Assembly: GCF_024296665.1 (NCBI RefSeq)
Contig: NZ_CP100762.1
Location: 496,001-560,000, forward strand
Direction: 5' to 3'
Source: Salinilacihabitans rarus
Lineage (GTDB): Archaea; Halobacteriota; Halobacteria; Halobacteriales; Natrialbaceae
DNA: 64,000 nt
Positions 25,650 to 33,816 of the stretch are shown here, piece by piece (position 1 is the first letter of the stretch; each line of letters starts with the position of its first letter). The notes under the pieces were generated by a model. It had not been told where the DNA came from. It saw only the letters and a program-made list of their open reading frames with translations, and searched no databases. Position numbers and translations under genes: made by a program.

Positions 25650-28199
25650 GTGACGGTGCCGGGGCTCACCCCGACCCAGCAGGTCCCGGCGTCTGCCGCG
25701 GCCGCGATCGATCTCGACACCCAGCCGGTGACCGCCCTCTGGGAGGAAGTCATCTCCTACGACGATGTTGCCGACACGTTCGTCCGCGCGCTGCGCGCGT
25801 TCGCCGCCGGCAAGACCGTCCCCGAACTCTACGCCGCGCTTGACGAGCGGGACGTCCCGCGACGGCTGTGGTCGTGGATCCGCGACGTCGGCCTCGGGAA
25901 TCGTCGGTCGGCACTGTGGCTCACAGCGAAGCTCCTCCCGAACCTCGGTCAGGTCCACTCCTCGACGGCCGATCTCTTCGCAACGGCGCGGCTGTTCGAG
26001 TGCGTTAGCGAAACCGGAACCCCCACTCGGACGCTCGCGTTCATCGTCGACCGCGCGTTCGAGGACGCCGACCGGCGCAAGCGCGTCGACGTCTGCCGGC
26101 TCCTCTCGATCCTCGCGCGCGCGTTCGACGTCCGCCTCGTCGCGAGCGGCGTCACCGAGGCGTTCCTGCGAACTCAGCATCGCGAGGACCTCCCCGGCGT
26201 TAGCGAGTGGCGGGATGCACACCGTGACGTGGGGCCGCTGGCCGAGGTCGTCGACGCGGCGACGGCCCGCCTCGATCCCGACGGGCGCGACGTCCAGGTC
26301 CTCCGGGCGCTCGCCGACGAACCCAGCGAGACACTGGCCTACGGCCAACTCTATGGCCTGTTCCCGGCGATCGACGACTCGCGCGTCCGCCAGTGTGTCG
26401 GCCGGCTCGCCGACCTCGAACTCGTCGCGACGTTCGGACCTCGACAGGATCGGAAGGTCGAGCTCCTTGAGGCCGGCCGGCGCGTTCTCGAGACGTTCGA
26501 CGCCAAAATCGGCCGACAGCGACGCCTCGATGAGAGCGTTAGCGAGACCGGAAAGTCCTCTCCCCAGTGCCGTGTAACCCCGCGCACGGGAGGGGAGGGA
26601 GAGGATGGCCCCCAACCGTACGAGGTCGGGTGGATGGGCCGGCCTGGCCACGCCGCGGCGGCAGCCTGCGGCCGCCCCGGCGGCGTGACGCTTGTACGCG
26701 GCCGCCTGCCAGACGGTGACGGCCGAACCCACGAGGTGAGCTATGACGCCGACCGCGACGAGGCCGTAGTGGCCGTGCGGGCCGCCGAGCCCCTGCCCTA
26801 CGTGGTGAGCGTTGCAGTGGCGTTAGCGACGCCGTGGTTCCTCGACGCGGTTCTCCCGTCGCGGCGGCTCGAACAGGTTGTCGATCGGGAACCGCCGGCG
26901 ATTCTTCGCGACGCTCGCTGTATCGGCGCGCTCTCGGACGAGGCCCTCGCCGATCCGACCGTCCTTCGCGACGAGCTCGTCGCGTGGGGCCAGCGCCTCC
27001 AGGACCTCACAGTCGACCTCCGAAACGGCGAGTACGACGACCGCGACGCCTTCCGGGCGGCAATCATGCGCTCGGCACACGGTCTGGCGGGGTCGATCGT
27101 TCACCTCCTGGACGTCGCTGGTGTCGACCTCGTCCGGGAGGTGCGCGTCCCGGCCGGCGTCGATCGCGACGACCTCGACGCCCTCGCAAAATCGATGGCG
27201 ATTTCGGCGGCGATCCAGTCGCGGTACGCCGGCGTCCACAACGCCTACCGCCACCTGTTCGAGTCTCGTCCCGAGAAGCGGGCAGCGGCGTTCACGCCGG
27301 AGGTCGACGCCGCCGATCCCGTCGGCCGGCTCATCGGATCGTTCGTCGTCCGCGGCGAGGACGTCCACCGGCTTCGGCCGGCCCTCGAGGAGTGTCTGGC
27401 CAGGCCGCAGGAACTTCACGAGGACGCTCCGGAGTTCGTCGTCTCGGTCCCGATCACCGAGGTCGGCCGGGCGGCCCACGTGGCGGTCGCGAACCGCCTC
27501 CTCCTGCCGAAGCGGATCCGCCCGACCGACGCCAGCGTAACCCTCGTCCACGCACTCGTTCCGGATCCGTACGCCGCGGCGAGGGCGCTGCACCAACTCG
27601 GCGCCGAGGATCAGCCTCGCGACCTCCGGCTCGGCGAACTTCGCTACGCCCTCGGGACGCTCGACGCCGCCGACCTCCTGCCGGACCTCCCACCGACGGT
27701 CGGGAAAGTGGTGTCGGCCCTCCTCGTGGCCGAGGCGCCGCTCACTCAGCGCGCCCTCGCCGACGCCGCCGGCGTCTCGACGCGGTCGGTCCGCACCCAC
27801 CGTCACCGTCTCACGTCGCTGGGACTCGTCGAGGCGACCGGCGCCGGCCTTCGCCTTGCCCTGCCGTTCGCCGACGAGCGCGGCGACGACGTCCGCCCGG
27901 CGCTCCTCAAGGGCGCCCTGCTCGTCGACGCCGTCGATGCGCTGCTCGTCGCTACCCTCTCACCAGAACGGTATGCCGATCCCGACGACCCGCTCGGTGG
28001 GGTACTGTTCGACCTTCCCGGCGATCCGGCGGACCCATGGCGACTCGTCGACGACGCCGATCTCGGCTCGTGGGTCGCCCTCGCAGGTCGGCTCACCGCG
28101 ATGGATCGCCCCGACGCCGAGACGGCCATCGCGATGGGCCCGGCGATCGAGCAGGCGCCGCTGCCTACCGTCGGCGACGAGGAGGTGATCTCGGCGTGA
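25650..28199 (+). CDS. large mobile-element protein with C-terminal winged helix, function unknown
   Basis: The 849-residue protein has a helical, Arg/Asp-rich N-terminal half and a clear helix-turn-helix at about residues 700-735 (APLTQRALADAAGVSTRSVRTHRHRL). A second wHTH-like part, ALADEPSETLAYGQLYGLFP to LELVATFG, is near residue 215-260. Two DNA-binding domains in one large protein would suit a replication initiator or a master regulator of the element. A TATA-like GCGTATACTG at 25613-25622 precedes the GTG start. The last bases overlap the next gene by GTGA. The coding sequence contains four copies of GCGTTAGCGA, described separately. Confidence 0.75.
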   Translation: MTVPGLTPTQQVPASAAAAIDLDTQPVTALWEEVISYDDVADTFVRALRAFAAGKTVPELYAALDERDVPRRLWSWIRDVGLGNRRSALWLTAKLLPNLGQVHSSTADLFATARLFECVSETGTPTRTLAFIVDRAFEDADRRKRVDVCRLLSILARAFDVRLVASGVTEAFLRTQHREDLPGVSEWRDAHRDVGPLAEVVDAATARLDPDGRDVQVLRALADEPSETLAYGQLYGLFPAIDDSRVRQCVGRLADLELVATFGPRQDRKVELLEAGRRVLETFDAKIGRQRRLDESVSETGKSSPQCRVTPRTGGEGEDGPQPYEVGWMGRPGHAAAAACGRPGGVTLVRGRLPDGDGRTHEVSYDADRDEAVVAVRAAEPLPYVVSVAVALATPWFLDAVLPSRRLEQVVDREPPAILRDARCIGALSDEALADPTVLRDELVAWGQRLQDLTVDLRNGEYDDRDAFRAAIMRSAHGLAGSIVHLLDVAGVDLVREVRVPAGVDRDDLDALAKSMAISAAIQSRYAGVHNAYRHLFESRPEKRAAAFTPEVDAADPVGRLIGSFVVRGEDVHRLRPALEECLARPQELHEDAPEFVVSVPITEVGRAAHVAVANRLLLPKRIRPTDASVTLVHALVPDPYAAARALHQLGAEDQPRDLRLGELRYALGTLDAADLLPDLPPTVGKVVSALLVAEAPLTQRALADAAGVSTRSVRTHRHRLTSLGLVEATGAGLRLALPFADERGDDVRPALLKGALLVDAVDALLVATLSPERYADPDDPLGGVLFDLPGDPADPWRLVDDADLGSWVALAGRLTAMDRPDAETAIAMGPAIEQAPLPTVGDEEVISA
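26002..26830 (+). repeat. four dispersed copies of GCGTTAGCGA inside the 849-residue gene
   Basis: Copies start at 26002, 26198, 26536 and 26818. The first and third extend to GCGTTAGCGARACCGGAA. Three are read in one frame (Val-Ser-Glu) and the fourth in another, so protein sequence alone does not explain them. I found no other copy in the window by eye. Confidence 0.6.
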
Positions 28200-28453
28200 G
28201 CGCCACCCGCCGCGCTCAGCAGTCGGACCGCCCACGCTACCCCGACGTCGAGGCGGCGGTCGGCGAGGACCCGGCACGGTTTCTCGCCTGTTCCGAACAC
28301 TACCTCCCGCTGGCACGCATCCGGGGGATCCAGGACAAGGGCCTGCTCTCGGCGTACCGGGCGGTCGAGATCCGCGAGTTCGGCGGCCGGGAGATCGTTC
28401 TCGAGGCGATCGAGGAACGCGAGCGCGAACTCGACGCGGAGGGGTCGCGATGA
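28196..28453 (+). CDS. small charged mobile-element protein
   Basis: The 85-residue protein contains FLACSEHYLPLARIRGIQDKGLLSAYRAVEIREFG, a helical segment of a type I associate with haloarchaeal plasmids and proviruses, and ends in an EAIEERERELDAEGSR helix. No enzymatic motif is seen. It overlaps the preceding gene by GTGA and the following gene by ATGA, so the three are translationally coupled and probably act together. Confidence 0.7.
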   Translation: MSATRRAQQSDRPRYPDVEAAVGEDPARFLACSEHYLPLARIRGIQDKGLLSAYRAVEIREFGGREIVLEAIEERERELDAEGSR

Positions 28454-28713
28454 CGTACGACTACTCGCGGCTGGTCAGCGACGAGGAGTTCGTCGACACG
28501 GTCGCCGACCTCTACGCCGCGGGCGAGCGCCTGCCGGGTGACGGCGGCGTCCCGATCGACGCCGTCGCGGACACTCTCGGCGTCTCGAAGGACACGGCCT
28601 CACGACACCTCAAGCGCCTCGCCGACGCCGGCGAGGTCGACCGAGTGCTGGGCCTCGGCCCGAAGGGCCCGCAACCGAGTTACGCCCCCGTGGAGGTGGA
28701 CGATGCAGGGTGA
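28450..28713 (+). CDS. winged helix-turn-helix protein
   Basis: The 87-residue protein has a predicted HTH at about residues 35-62, IDAVADTLGVSKDTASRHLKRLADAGEVDRV, with the typical Ser-Lys-Asp-Thr recognition-helix start and a glycine-proline wing after it (LGLGPKGPQPSY). It is likely a DNA-binding regulator of the element. It overlaps its upstream neighbour by ATGA and its downstream neighbour by about 11 bp. Confidence 0.75.
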   Translation: MTYDYSRLVSDEEFVDTVADLYAAGERLPGDGGVPIDAVADTLGVSKDTASRHLKRLADAGEVDRVLGLGPKGPQPSYAPVEVDDAG

Positions 28714-29092
28714 GACGATCGGGGAGACGGACGCAGAGCGACGCAAACGCTCGAAGGAAGTCTACGAGGCCGTTATTCGCGCAGTCGACTTCAACTCCGG
28801 GCGGATGCAACCACCGCTCGCTTCGCAGCCGTCGGTGATCGGAACCCTCTATCGCGGGCGCTACGGACTCGATGAGGTCCATCGAGCGATCACCGCCGCT
28901 CGTGCGAACGGCGACCTCGTCCGGGTCCGCGACGCCGAAGGGCGGGTCCGCCTCGGGATCGACGACCGGTGGAGACTGCGCGAGAAGATCGATAGCTATC
29001 GCAGAACCGTCGACGGCCCGCGGCGGGACCTGATCGGGCTGGCGAACCGGCGCGTCCAGCAGCTCCGCGAGCGAGGTGAGGATGATGCGTAG
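28703..29092 (+). CDS. small helical mobile-element protein
   Basis: The 129-residue protein is rich in Arg and Glu. The middle part, SVIGTLYRGRYGLDEVHRAITAARANGDLVRVRDAEGRVRLGI, has the helix-turn-strand pattern of a small winged helix. The gene starts inside the preceding one and closes a coupled four-gene module (25650-29092). I cannot assign a function beyond probable nucleic-acid binding. Confidence 0.65.
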   Translation: MQGETIGETDAERRKRSKEVYEAVIRAVDFNSGRMQPPLASQPSVIGTLYRGRYGLDEVHRAITAARANGDLVRVRDAEGRVRLGIDDRWRLREKIDSYRRTVDGPRRDLIGLANRRVQQLRERGEDDA

Positions 29093-29334
29093 GGGGAGGC
29101 TGACTGGAAGGGGAATAGGTGGTGATGTGATGATGGTGTTCGTGACGGCGTCAGGCTCTCCCCCCACGATGGCCCCGAATGGGGCCAACTTAGCGTGGGA
29201 AACCTACCTCTGTGGTGCCCCCGGCGACACTTGCAAGCAGTTAAACACAGAGCGGGATTCGGCCCGGTCGCTACCACTCACGCAGGAGATTACATTATGT
29301 ACAATCTCCACCCGAAACGAAGGGGGTGGGGTCG
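29093..29334. other. intergenic stretch in the provirus, no convincing gene
   Basis: The 242 bp contain a palindrome-like GGCCCCGAATGGGGCC at 29171-29186 and a TATA-like GATTACATTATG at about 29288-29299. A short open frame (about 29169-29342) reads MAPNGANLAWETYLCGAPGD and could be a small cysteine-bearing protein, but its end overlaps the next gene and there is no clear ribosome-binding site, so I do not call it. Confidence 0.4.
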
Positions 29335-29688
29335 GTGGCTAAGTACTCGATCCCGGACGGCCACTGGGACGACGACGACGAAGACGACGCCGCGGCCGTC
29401 GAGCCGCCGGTCCGGCTGTACTCGCACGTCGTCTGGATCGACGACGACCGCGACGCCCACGGCTACGAGTACGGCCTCGAGTGGGCGTTCGCGATCGAGG
29501 ACGGCACTGTCACTGGCGTCTCCTGCGGGCACTACCTTGAGGGCCGGACGCAGGCCGACCTGATGGCCGTCACGTGGGCCGACGTCCCCGAGTACGTCAA
29601 ACTGGTCCTCGAGCGCGAGCTCAACGTCGACGATGTCGATGACCACCTGGATCTCCCGGCGTTCCGGCGGGGTGATCGCGATGCCTGA
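29335..29688 (+). CDS. small acidic provirus protein, function unknown
   Basis: The 117-residue protein contains an Asp run (DDDDEDD), then VRLYSHVVWIDDDRDAHGYEYGLEWAF and a C-terminal helix VPEYVKLVLERELNVDD. No family is recognised. I chose the GTG at 29335 because a G-rich AGGGGGTGG lies 8 bp upstream; a GTG at 29326 is the alternative. It overlaps the next gene by 8 bp. Confidence 0.6.
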   Translation: MAKYSIPDGHWDDDDEDDAAAVEPPVRLYSHVVWIDDDRDAHGYEYGLEWAFAIEDGTVTGVSCGHYLEGRTQADLMAVTWADVPEYVKLVLERELNVDDVDDHLDLPAFRRGDRDA

Positions 29689-29956
29689 GCAACTTCCACC
29701 AGAGATTGTCGACGACACGCCGGCGACGCGGCTCGTCTATCTCGTCCTCGAGGACACAGTTCTGAACCAGACGATGCTTGCCGAACGAACTGGGCTCTCG
29801 ACACGCCGTGCTCGGGAGGCAGCGAACAATCTCGTCGACCGCGAGCTGCTGATTTCCTACCGAGATCCGACGGACCAGCGCCGCCGCGTCTACTATCGAC
29901 CGGACTGTTTCGCCAGCGTCGTAGCCGCACACCGATCGTATACGAAGCTTCGGTAG
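29681..29956 (+). CDS. MarR-like winged-helix regulator
   Basis: The 91-residue protein has an HTH at about residues 28-58, LNQTMLAERTGLSTRRAREAANNLVDRELL, followed by a two-strand wing ISYRDPTDQRRRVYYRP with the Asp-Gln-Arg-Arg turn typical of MarR/PadR-type regulators. It probably regulates provirus genes. It overlaps its upstream neighbour (ATGCCTGA) and faces a convergent gene. Confidence 0.75.
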   Translation: MPEQLPPEIVDDTPATRLVYLVLEDTVLNQTMLAERTGLSTRRAREAANNLVDRELLISYRDPTDQRRRVYYRPDCFASVVAAHRSYTKLR

Positions 29957-29959
29957 CGT

Positions 29960-30265
29960 TCAGAATACCGTCGAGAGGCTCTCGAAGAATCCGAGGGTGA
30001 CGAGAAGCCGGCCGAGGCTTCCGAGAAACGTCGCGATCGCGAATCTCGCGTAATTCCGTTCGAGAACGGCAAACGCGTAGATCGAGACCGTATCGGGGAA
30101 AAACGGAACGGAGAGGGCCAGTGCGAGTCCGCCGTATCCGTACCGCTGTGCGAGTTGAACGGATCGTTTTTCGGACCACTCCATGATGCCCCATCTCGAC
30201 TCTCGTAACCAGCGCGTGATTGGTCCAGACCGTTTGACCTCCTGACCGATGTGGAACGCGAACAT
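29960..30265 (-). CDS. small VTT/DedA-like membrane protein
   Basis: The 101-residue protein has a polar N-terminus and then RYGYGGLALALSVPFFPDTVSIYAFAVLERNYARFAIATFLGSLGRLLVTLGFF, which resembles the conserved core of VTT/DedA (SNARE-associated Golgi) proteins: aromatic-glycine, Pro-Phe-Phe-Pro-Asp, and Gly-x-x-x-Arg. Full members are about twice as long, so this may be a compact variant or a remnant. It is the only forward-facing membrane gene on the minus strand in the provirus and may be a lysogenic conversion gene. Confidence 0.55.
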   Translation of the reverse strand: MFAFHIGQEVKRSGPITRWLRESRWGIMEWSEKRSVQLAQRYGYGGLALALSVPFFPDTVSIYAFAVLERNYARFAIATFLGSLGRLLVTLGFFESLSTVF

Positions 30266-30549
30266 GCTTCCGGCCGCCTTTCCGGTCGCACACCCAGCTC
30301 ATTCTTCACGAGCTCGGTGAGTACCTCGGGTACTCGCCACCGCTGCTGTTGAAGCGGCTAATCGAAGACGCACAGAAGATCCACCAGCAGCGACCGATAC
30401 TGTAAGCGACACTCGCTACCGCTACGCAACCGGGTGTGAGTCTTAGCTAAAGACGGATGTCAATCCGCCCATATGGATTGATATATTATTTAGAAGTGTT
30501 AGCATCAATCACCCATACTTTTATGCTGATGGAAATAGCCTTTGGTTAT
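30266..30549. other. intergenic stretch with a gene fragment and an AT-rich promoter region
   Basis: An open fragment at 30292-30405 encodes TQLILHELGEYLGYSPPLLL plus about 18 residues and a stop, without a start codon; it looks like the tail of a lost gene. Beyond it, ATATATTATTTA (30481-30492) and ACTTTTATGC (30518-30527) are TATA-like. The second is well placed for a leaderless transcript starting at the GTG at 30550. Confidence 0.4.
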
Positions 30550-31083
30550 GTGGTCGACGAAAGCAACTCCAACCTGAACCGACGGACCATACTTCAATTA
30601 AGCGGCGCCGGCCTCACCACCTTCGCAGGCCTCTCCGCCGTCGACACTACCGCAGCAACCGGCTTCGAAAACCGAGCCGGATCATACAGAGTCGACGAAC
30701 AACAACAAAACATTCCAAACGTCGTCCCCGACTCCAAAGTCGGATTCGCAAAAGGCGGCCTGAACAAACCAGTCACACAAAACACCATCGACGCCCTCTA
30801 CACCAAGATCATCGCGACCAATACCGACACGAATAATCTCGCCCTCCCCCGCCCAGCAACCTACGAAGGCGGGCCCCAAGAGCAAGAGAACAAGGTCCTC
30901 GGCGTGGTTGTCTCGATGGAACAAGGCGAACCCTACATTTCGGCTGAGAAGATCCCCGGCGATCTCACGCCTGCCAACGACCAAATAAAGAAAGGAATCG
31001 AAGCAGACATTCACAAAATCGTCGACAAGAAAGCAGCTGCAGCCGCACAAAACGACACCGACAGCGGCAACGGAGGTGACTAA
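30550..31083 (+). CDS. Tat-signal secreted protein, function unknown
   Basis: The protein begins VDESNSNLNRRTILQLSGAG, with a twin-arginine-type motif and a short hydrophobic segment, so it is probably exported through Tat. The mature part is Asn/Thr/Lys-rich and has no recognised domain. Codon use is clearly less GC-rich than in neighbours (AAA, ACA, CAA codons are frequent), a sign of recent acquisition. I prefer the GTG at 30550, about 28 bp after a TATA-like element; ATGs at 30523 and 30529 are alternatives. The next gene follows after 2 bp. Confidence 0.6.
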   Translation: MVDESNSNLNRRTILQLSGAGLTTFAGLSAVDTTAATGFENRAGSYRVDEQQQNIPNVVPDSKVGFAKGGLNKPVTQNTIDALYTKIIATNTDTNNLALPRPATYEGGPQEQENKVLGVVVSMEQGEPYISAEKIPGDLTPANDQIKKGIEADIHKIVDKKAAAAAQNDTDSGNGGD

Positions 31084-31085
31084 CC

Positions 31086-31805
31086 ATGGGTGACGTCGTT
31101 CGCTACGACGACAACGTCCACGTCTATCAGAACAACTCCGACTGTGGCTCGAAAGTCGGCGAATTCCGGCTAGCCAGCCGCTTGGAACGATACGACTACA
31201 TTGACGAATACAGTGGCGCCCAACGGTCAGAGTGGGCCATGTCACAGAAGGGCTTTATCTGGCCGCTCGCCGCAAATCCAGACGAATTCAACTACTGTTA
31301 TGACTGCTTCGGCGACCAGTACCAGTGCTGGAAGACCGACGAGGCAGAACTGACTCAGAACTGGAACCGCAGCGAGCTGGACGACCTCGGCATCTACGAA
31401 TACGCCCCCTCGTACCAAGACGAACAGGAAACCTCGATCAATACGTCGATCTCCGCTTCGGCGCCGAAATCTGTCGGCGTGTCCGTCTCGATTGATACGC
31501 CAAAGCTCAGAATTCAATCGGAGTTGATCGACAAGAAGCTCAAAAGCACCTACGGCTTCTGGAACATCTGGGGCGAGCTCGATGCCGCCGATGAAGACGT
31601 CCAGCTCGGAACCGTGATGGCCTGGGACTCGAAGGCGCCGGATAGCGGGGACAAGGTCGCGCCGACCTACATGTATACCCAGTTCATCGGTCCGGACTTC
31701 TACTGTCACGAACTCAACGGGTGTGCCACCGACTTCCGAGAGGAAGTCTACCCGAGTTCATCGACCTTCAACTTCTTCTACGAGTACAACATCGACGACC
31801 TCTGA
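31086..31805 (+). CDS. unknown protein paired with the Tat-exported protein
   Basis: The 239-residue protein is rich in Tyr, Trp and Asp and has six or more cysteines, among them NYCYDCFGDQYQCW near residue 70 and FYCHELNGCATDF near residue 205. The pattern could support metal binding or disulfides. The middle part (ISASAPKSVGVSVSIDTPKLRI) looks like beta structure. It is coupled to the Tat protein gene (GGAGGTGACTAACC precedes the ATG) and shares its lower GC content. No signal peptide is seen. The pair may be a cargo (moron) of the element. Confidence 0.6.
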   Translation: MGDVVRYDDNVHVYQNNSDCGSKVGEFRLASRLERYDYIDEYSGAQRSEWAMSQKGFIWPLAANPDEFNYCYDCFGDQYQCWKTDEAELTQNWNRSELDDLGIYEYAPSYQDEQETSINTSISASAPKSVGVSVSIDTPKLRIQSELIDKKLKSTYGFWNIWGELDAADEDVQLGTVMAWDSKAPDSGDKVAPTYMYTQFIGPDFYCHELNGCATDFREEVYPSSSTFNFFYEYNIDDL

Positions 31806-31954
31806 GTCACTGCAGACCAGCATCTCACACTCCATAACTACCAACGACTGCCAAATTTTTTTGATCGGCTGACGACGGTGTATTTAATAACCATAAACAA
31901 TTGACACCATATATCTCTTGTGTCTGGCTTACGTCTATTCCCTCTATTGAACGT
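31806..31954. other. AT-rich intergenic stretch, no gene seen
   Basis: The 149 bp are unusually AT-rich for this window, with TTTTTTTGATC at about 31857 and ATTTAATAACCATAAACAAT near 31882. I see no open frame. It forms the left edge of the decayed transposase. Confidence 0.5.
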
Positions 31955-32693
31955 TCAGAGTATCCTGTCGAGGTGGTGAGTGAGACAACCGATAACGAGT
32001 TCACGGAACTGCTTCGACCAGTGTCGTGAGCGGATGAACACTATCTTCACGGCTAACGCGCGAATCTCCTGGTCGTCGTATCCTTTGTTGCCGAGGAGAA
32101 TCGCTACTTCACTGGTATTTCGCTTGATGAGCGACGGCGCGATCTTCGAGTCGTGTTTTCTAATCGTCGTCACGTGAAGATCGAGGACGGCATTCGCTCT
32201 CGTATCCACGAAAAGTGTGACGTTCAACTGCTGAAGCGTCAACTTCGTTCGCTTTGTGTAGTGGTTCGAGGCGTGACTACGGTTAAAGCCGGAGGCATCG
32301 ATACCGACGACACCGTTAGTCGAGAGGAGTGTGACCGAGAGGTTGAGCAGGACGCGCCAAACAGCCATGTCAAGGCGGTTGAACGCCTTACACAACGTCG
32401 AAGGGGACGGGAGTTCCTCAAGATCGAGGGCACTCCGAATCGGGGGCATCTCGATAAGTTTGTTAAGAAGTGTCCGATACGTCGTGTTCTTCCGAACTTT
32501 GAGGCAGAGCAAGACGATGTGCTGGTGGAGCATGTAGCGCCGTTTCGAGAACGTCGAGGAATACCGTGCAACAGCTCGGCGAGCCAAGTGAAATGCCCGC
32601 TCAACGACCCGTAGTAGTTGCGACTTTGGAAGGGCTTACATCCAGCCACACTACTGGTTGAACCTGTAACTCTCCGAGGATTTCAACAGAGCC
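31930..32693 (-). mobile_element. IS5-type insertion sequence remnant
   Basis: The transposase remnant is followed on its upstream side by TCTCCGAGGATTTCAACAGA then GCC (32671-32693), which looks like the outer end of such an element. No matching inverted copy is visible at the left, so that end is approximate and probably eroded. The remnant lies between the Tat-protein pair and the virus structural region. Confidence 0.55.
31955..32587 (-). pseudogene. decayed IS5-type transposase
   Basis: The 210-residue frame matches haloarchaeal IS5-type transposases: RKNTTYRTLLNKLIEMPPI, LCKAFNRLDMAVWRVLLNLS, NGVVGIDASGFNRSH (first catalytic Asp) and the C-terminal SRHWSKQFRELVIGCLTHHLD. The second catalytic region reads LLGNKGYDD where family members I know have LLGDKGYDD. 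Between RALA and FIRSRHW roughly 50 family residues, including the third catalytic Glu, are missing. Upstream in the same frame ALPKSQLLR follows a stop codon with no ATG. The enzyme is therefore dead. Confidence 0.8.
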
Positions 32694-32773
32694 AAATGAG
32701 TGTGTTATCGCCATCCCGTATGATTATAACCGCCAGAAGGGCATCAAACAACCGGACGTCTGTTACTGATTGT

Positions 32774-32784
32774 TGGCTTTTTAA
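32774..32784 (+). promoter_or_regulatory. TATA-like element before the late provirus genes
   Basis: CTTTTTAAGCC lies within a small inverted repeat GGCTT-TT-TAAGCC, about 115 bp upstream of the gene at 32896. It could drive the first structural-side genes. The remaining gene-free DNA between 32694 and 32895 shows nothing else I can name. Confidence 0.35.
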
Positions 32785-32895
32785 GCCGACATCTCGCCTT
32801 ACGTGAGTGTAGCGACAGTGTCGAGACGGTCCCGGATCGAGGCCGCGATGACGTCCGGGCCCGGCCGACAGCCGAGAGTTTCTCCCCACTGCATC

Positions 32896-33408
32896 ATGTC
32901 GACGACAGCACACACCATCGACGAGGTTCAGGCCCGCGACGAGCCGGCGAACGTCTTCGAGCGGTACGTCTTCGAGGATCCATCCTGCTGTAGCAGTTGC
33001 TTCCGACGGATCAAGAGCGACCACCGCCGCATCGCGTGGGGGACGGCGGGGCAGGACAAGGAGGACCACGACCCGATCCCGGGGTACCTCCGCGACGAGG
33101 ACGACGACCGCGAGGCCTATGGTGCGATCGCCTCCTATCCGACGCGGACCGTGTGCGATGCCTGCGGGTCGATCGCCGGCCAGGCGCCGGACGAGACGCT
33201 CTCGCGACGCGAGGCGATCCAGCGGACCGACGCCCTCGCGGATCGTCTCCTCGAGCTGGGTGAGCCGATCGGCGAGACCGAGCGCGACGAGCTCAAGCGC
33301 TCGGTCGGCATCCTCAAATCGAAACCGGAGATCCGCGGGTACGACCGCGAGATCTTCTCGCGGGCGACGAAGGTGATCGTCCGCCGGGCTCGCACCCGTC
33401 ACTGGTGA
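32896..33408 (+). CDS. small zinc-finger-like provirus protein
   Basis: The 170-residue protein has DPSCCSSCFRRI near residue 30 and TVCDACGSIAG near residue 86, two Cys-x2-Cys pairs that can make one zinc site. The C-terminal half is helical and charged. Similar small zinc proteins precede packaging genes in haloarchaeal tailed viruses, by my recollection of those genomes. The ATG at 32896 is preferred because the preceding residues in frame look random. Confidence 0.65.
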   Translation: MSTTAHTIDEVQARDEPANVFERYVFEDPSCCSSCFRRIKSDHRRIAWGTAGQDKEDHDPIPGYLRDEDDDREAYGAIASYPTRTVCDACGSIAGQAPDETLSRREAIQRTDALADRLLELGEPIGETERDELKRSVGILKSKPEIRGYDREIFSRATKVIVRRARTRHW

Positions 33409-33415
33409 GCCGACC

Positions 33416-33598
33416 ATGTCGACCCAGCTACCCCCGCCGGGCCAGCGGGTCACCGTCGAGTTCGGGCCTCGGACGGTCGAGGGCGTCGTCGACGACGTCC
33501 GCTGGCGGCCGTCGTTCAACGCCTCCGATGAGCAGATCGTCGTCGACGCCGGCGCCGCGACGATCACCGCCGACCCCGGAGACGTCCGCCCCCGATGA
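33416..33598 (+). CDS. small provirus protein of unknown function
   Basis: This 60-residue protein begins MSTQLPPPGQRVTVEFGPRT and looks like a short beta-barrel (alternating Val/Thr strands, a tryptophan and a DAGAATITADPGDV hairpin). It follows the zinc-finger gene by 7 bp and is probably co-transcribed with it. No family is recognised. Confidence 0.55.
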   Translation: MSTQLPPPGQRVTVEFGPRTVEGVVDDVRWRPSFNASDEQIVVDAGAATITADPGDVRPR

Positions 33599-33816
33599 CG
33601 CCCGACGTCGTCCCTGTTCACGTCGGGCCGAGGGCATCTGCATCGCTTCGGGACGGATTCCACGGCCGACTGCACATAGGTGGCGTTCTCCGATCGAGAC
33701 CGAGACCGAGTCAGCATCCCGTTGACACACGGCCCCGTCCCGACCGCGCCGGAGTCTGGCCGGAAAGGCCTCCCGCACGGGACCCGGCGCACCCACACCG
33801 CTCTCTGTTTCCATAC

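Noticed and set aside
29169-29342. Small cysteine-bearing protein gene in the provirus gap
   Set aside because: No ribosome-binding site, overlap with the next gene and no recognisable family.
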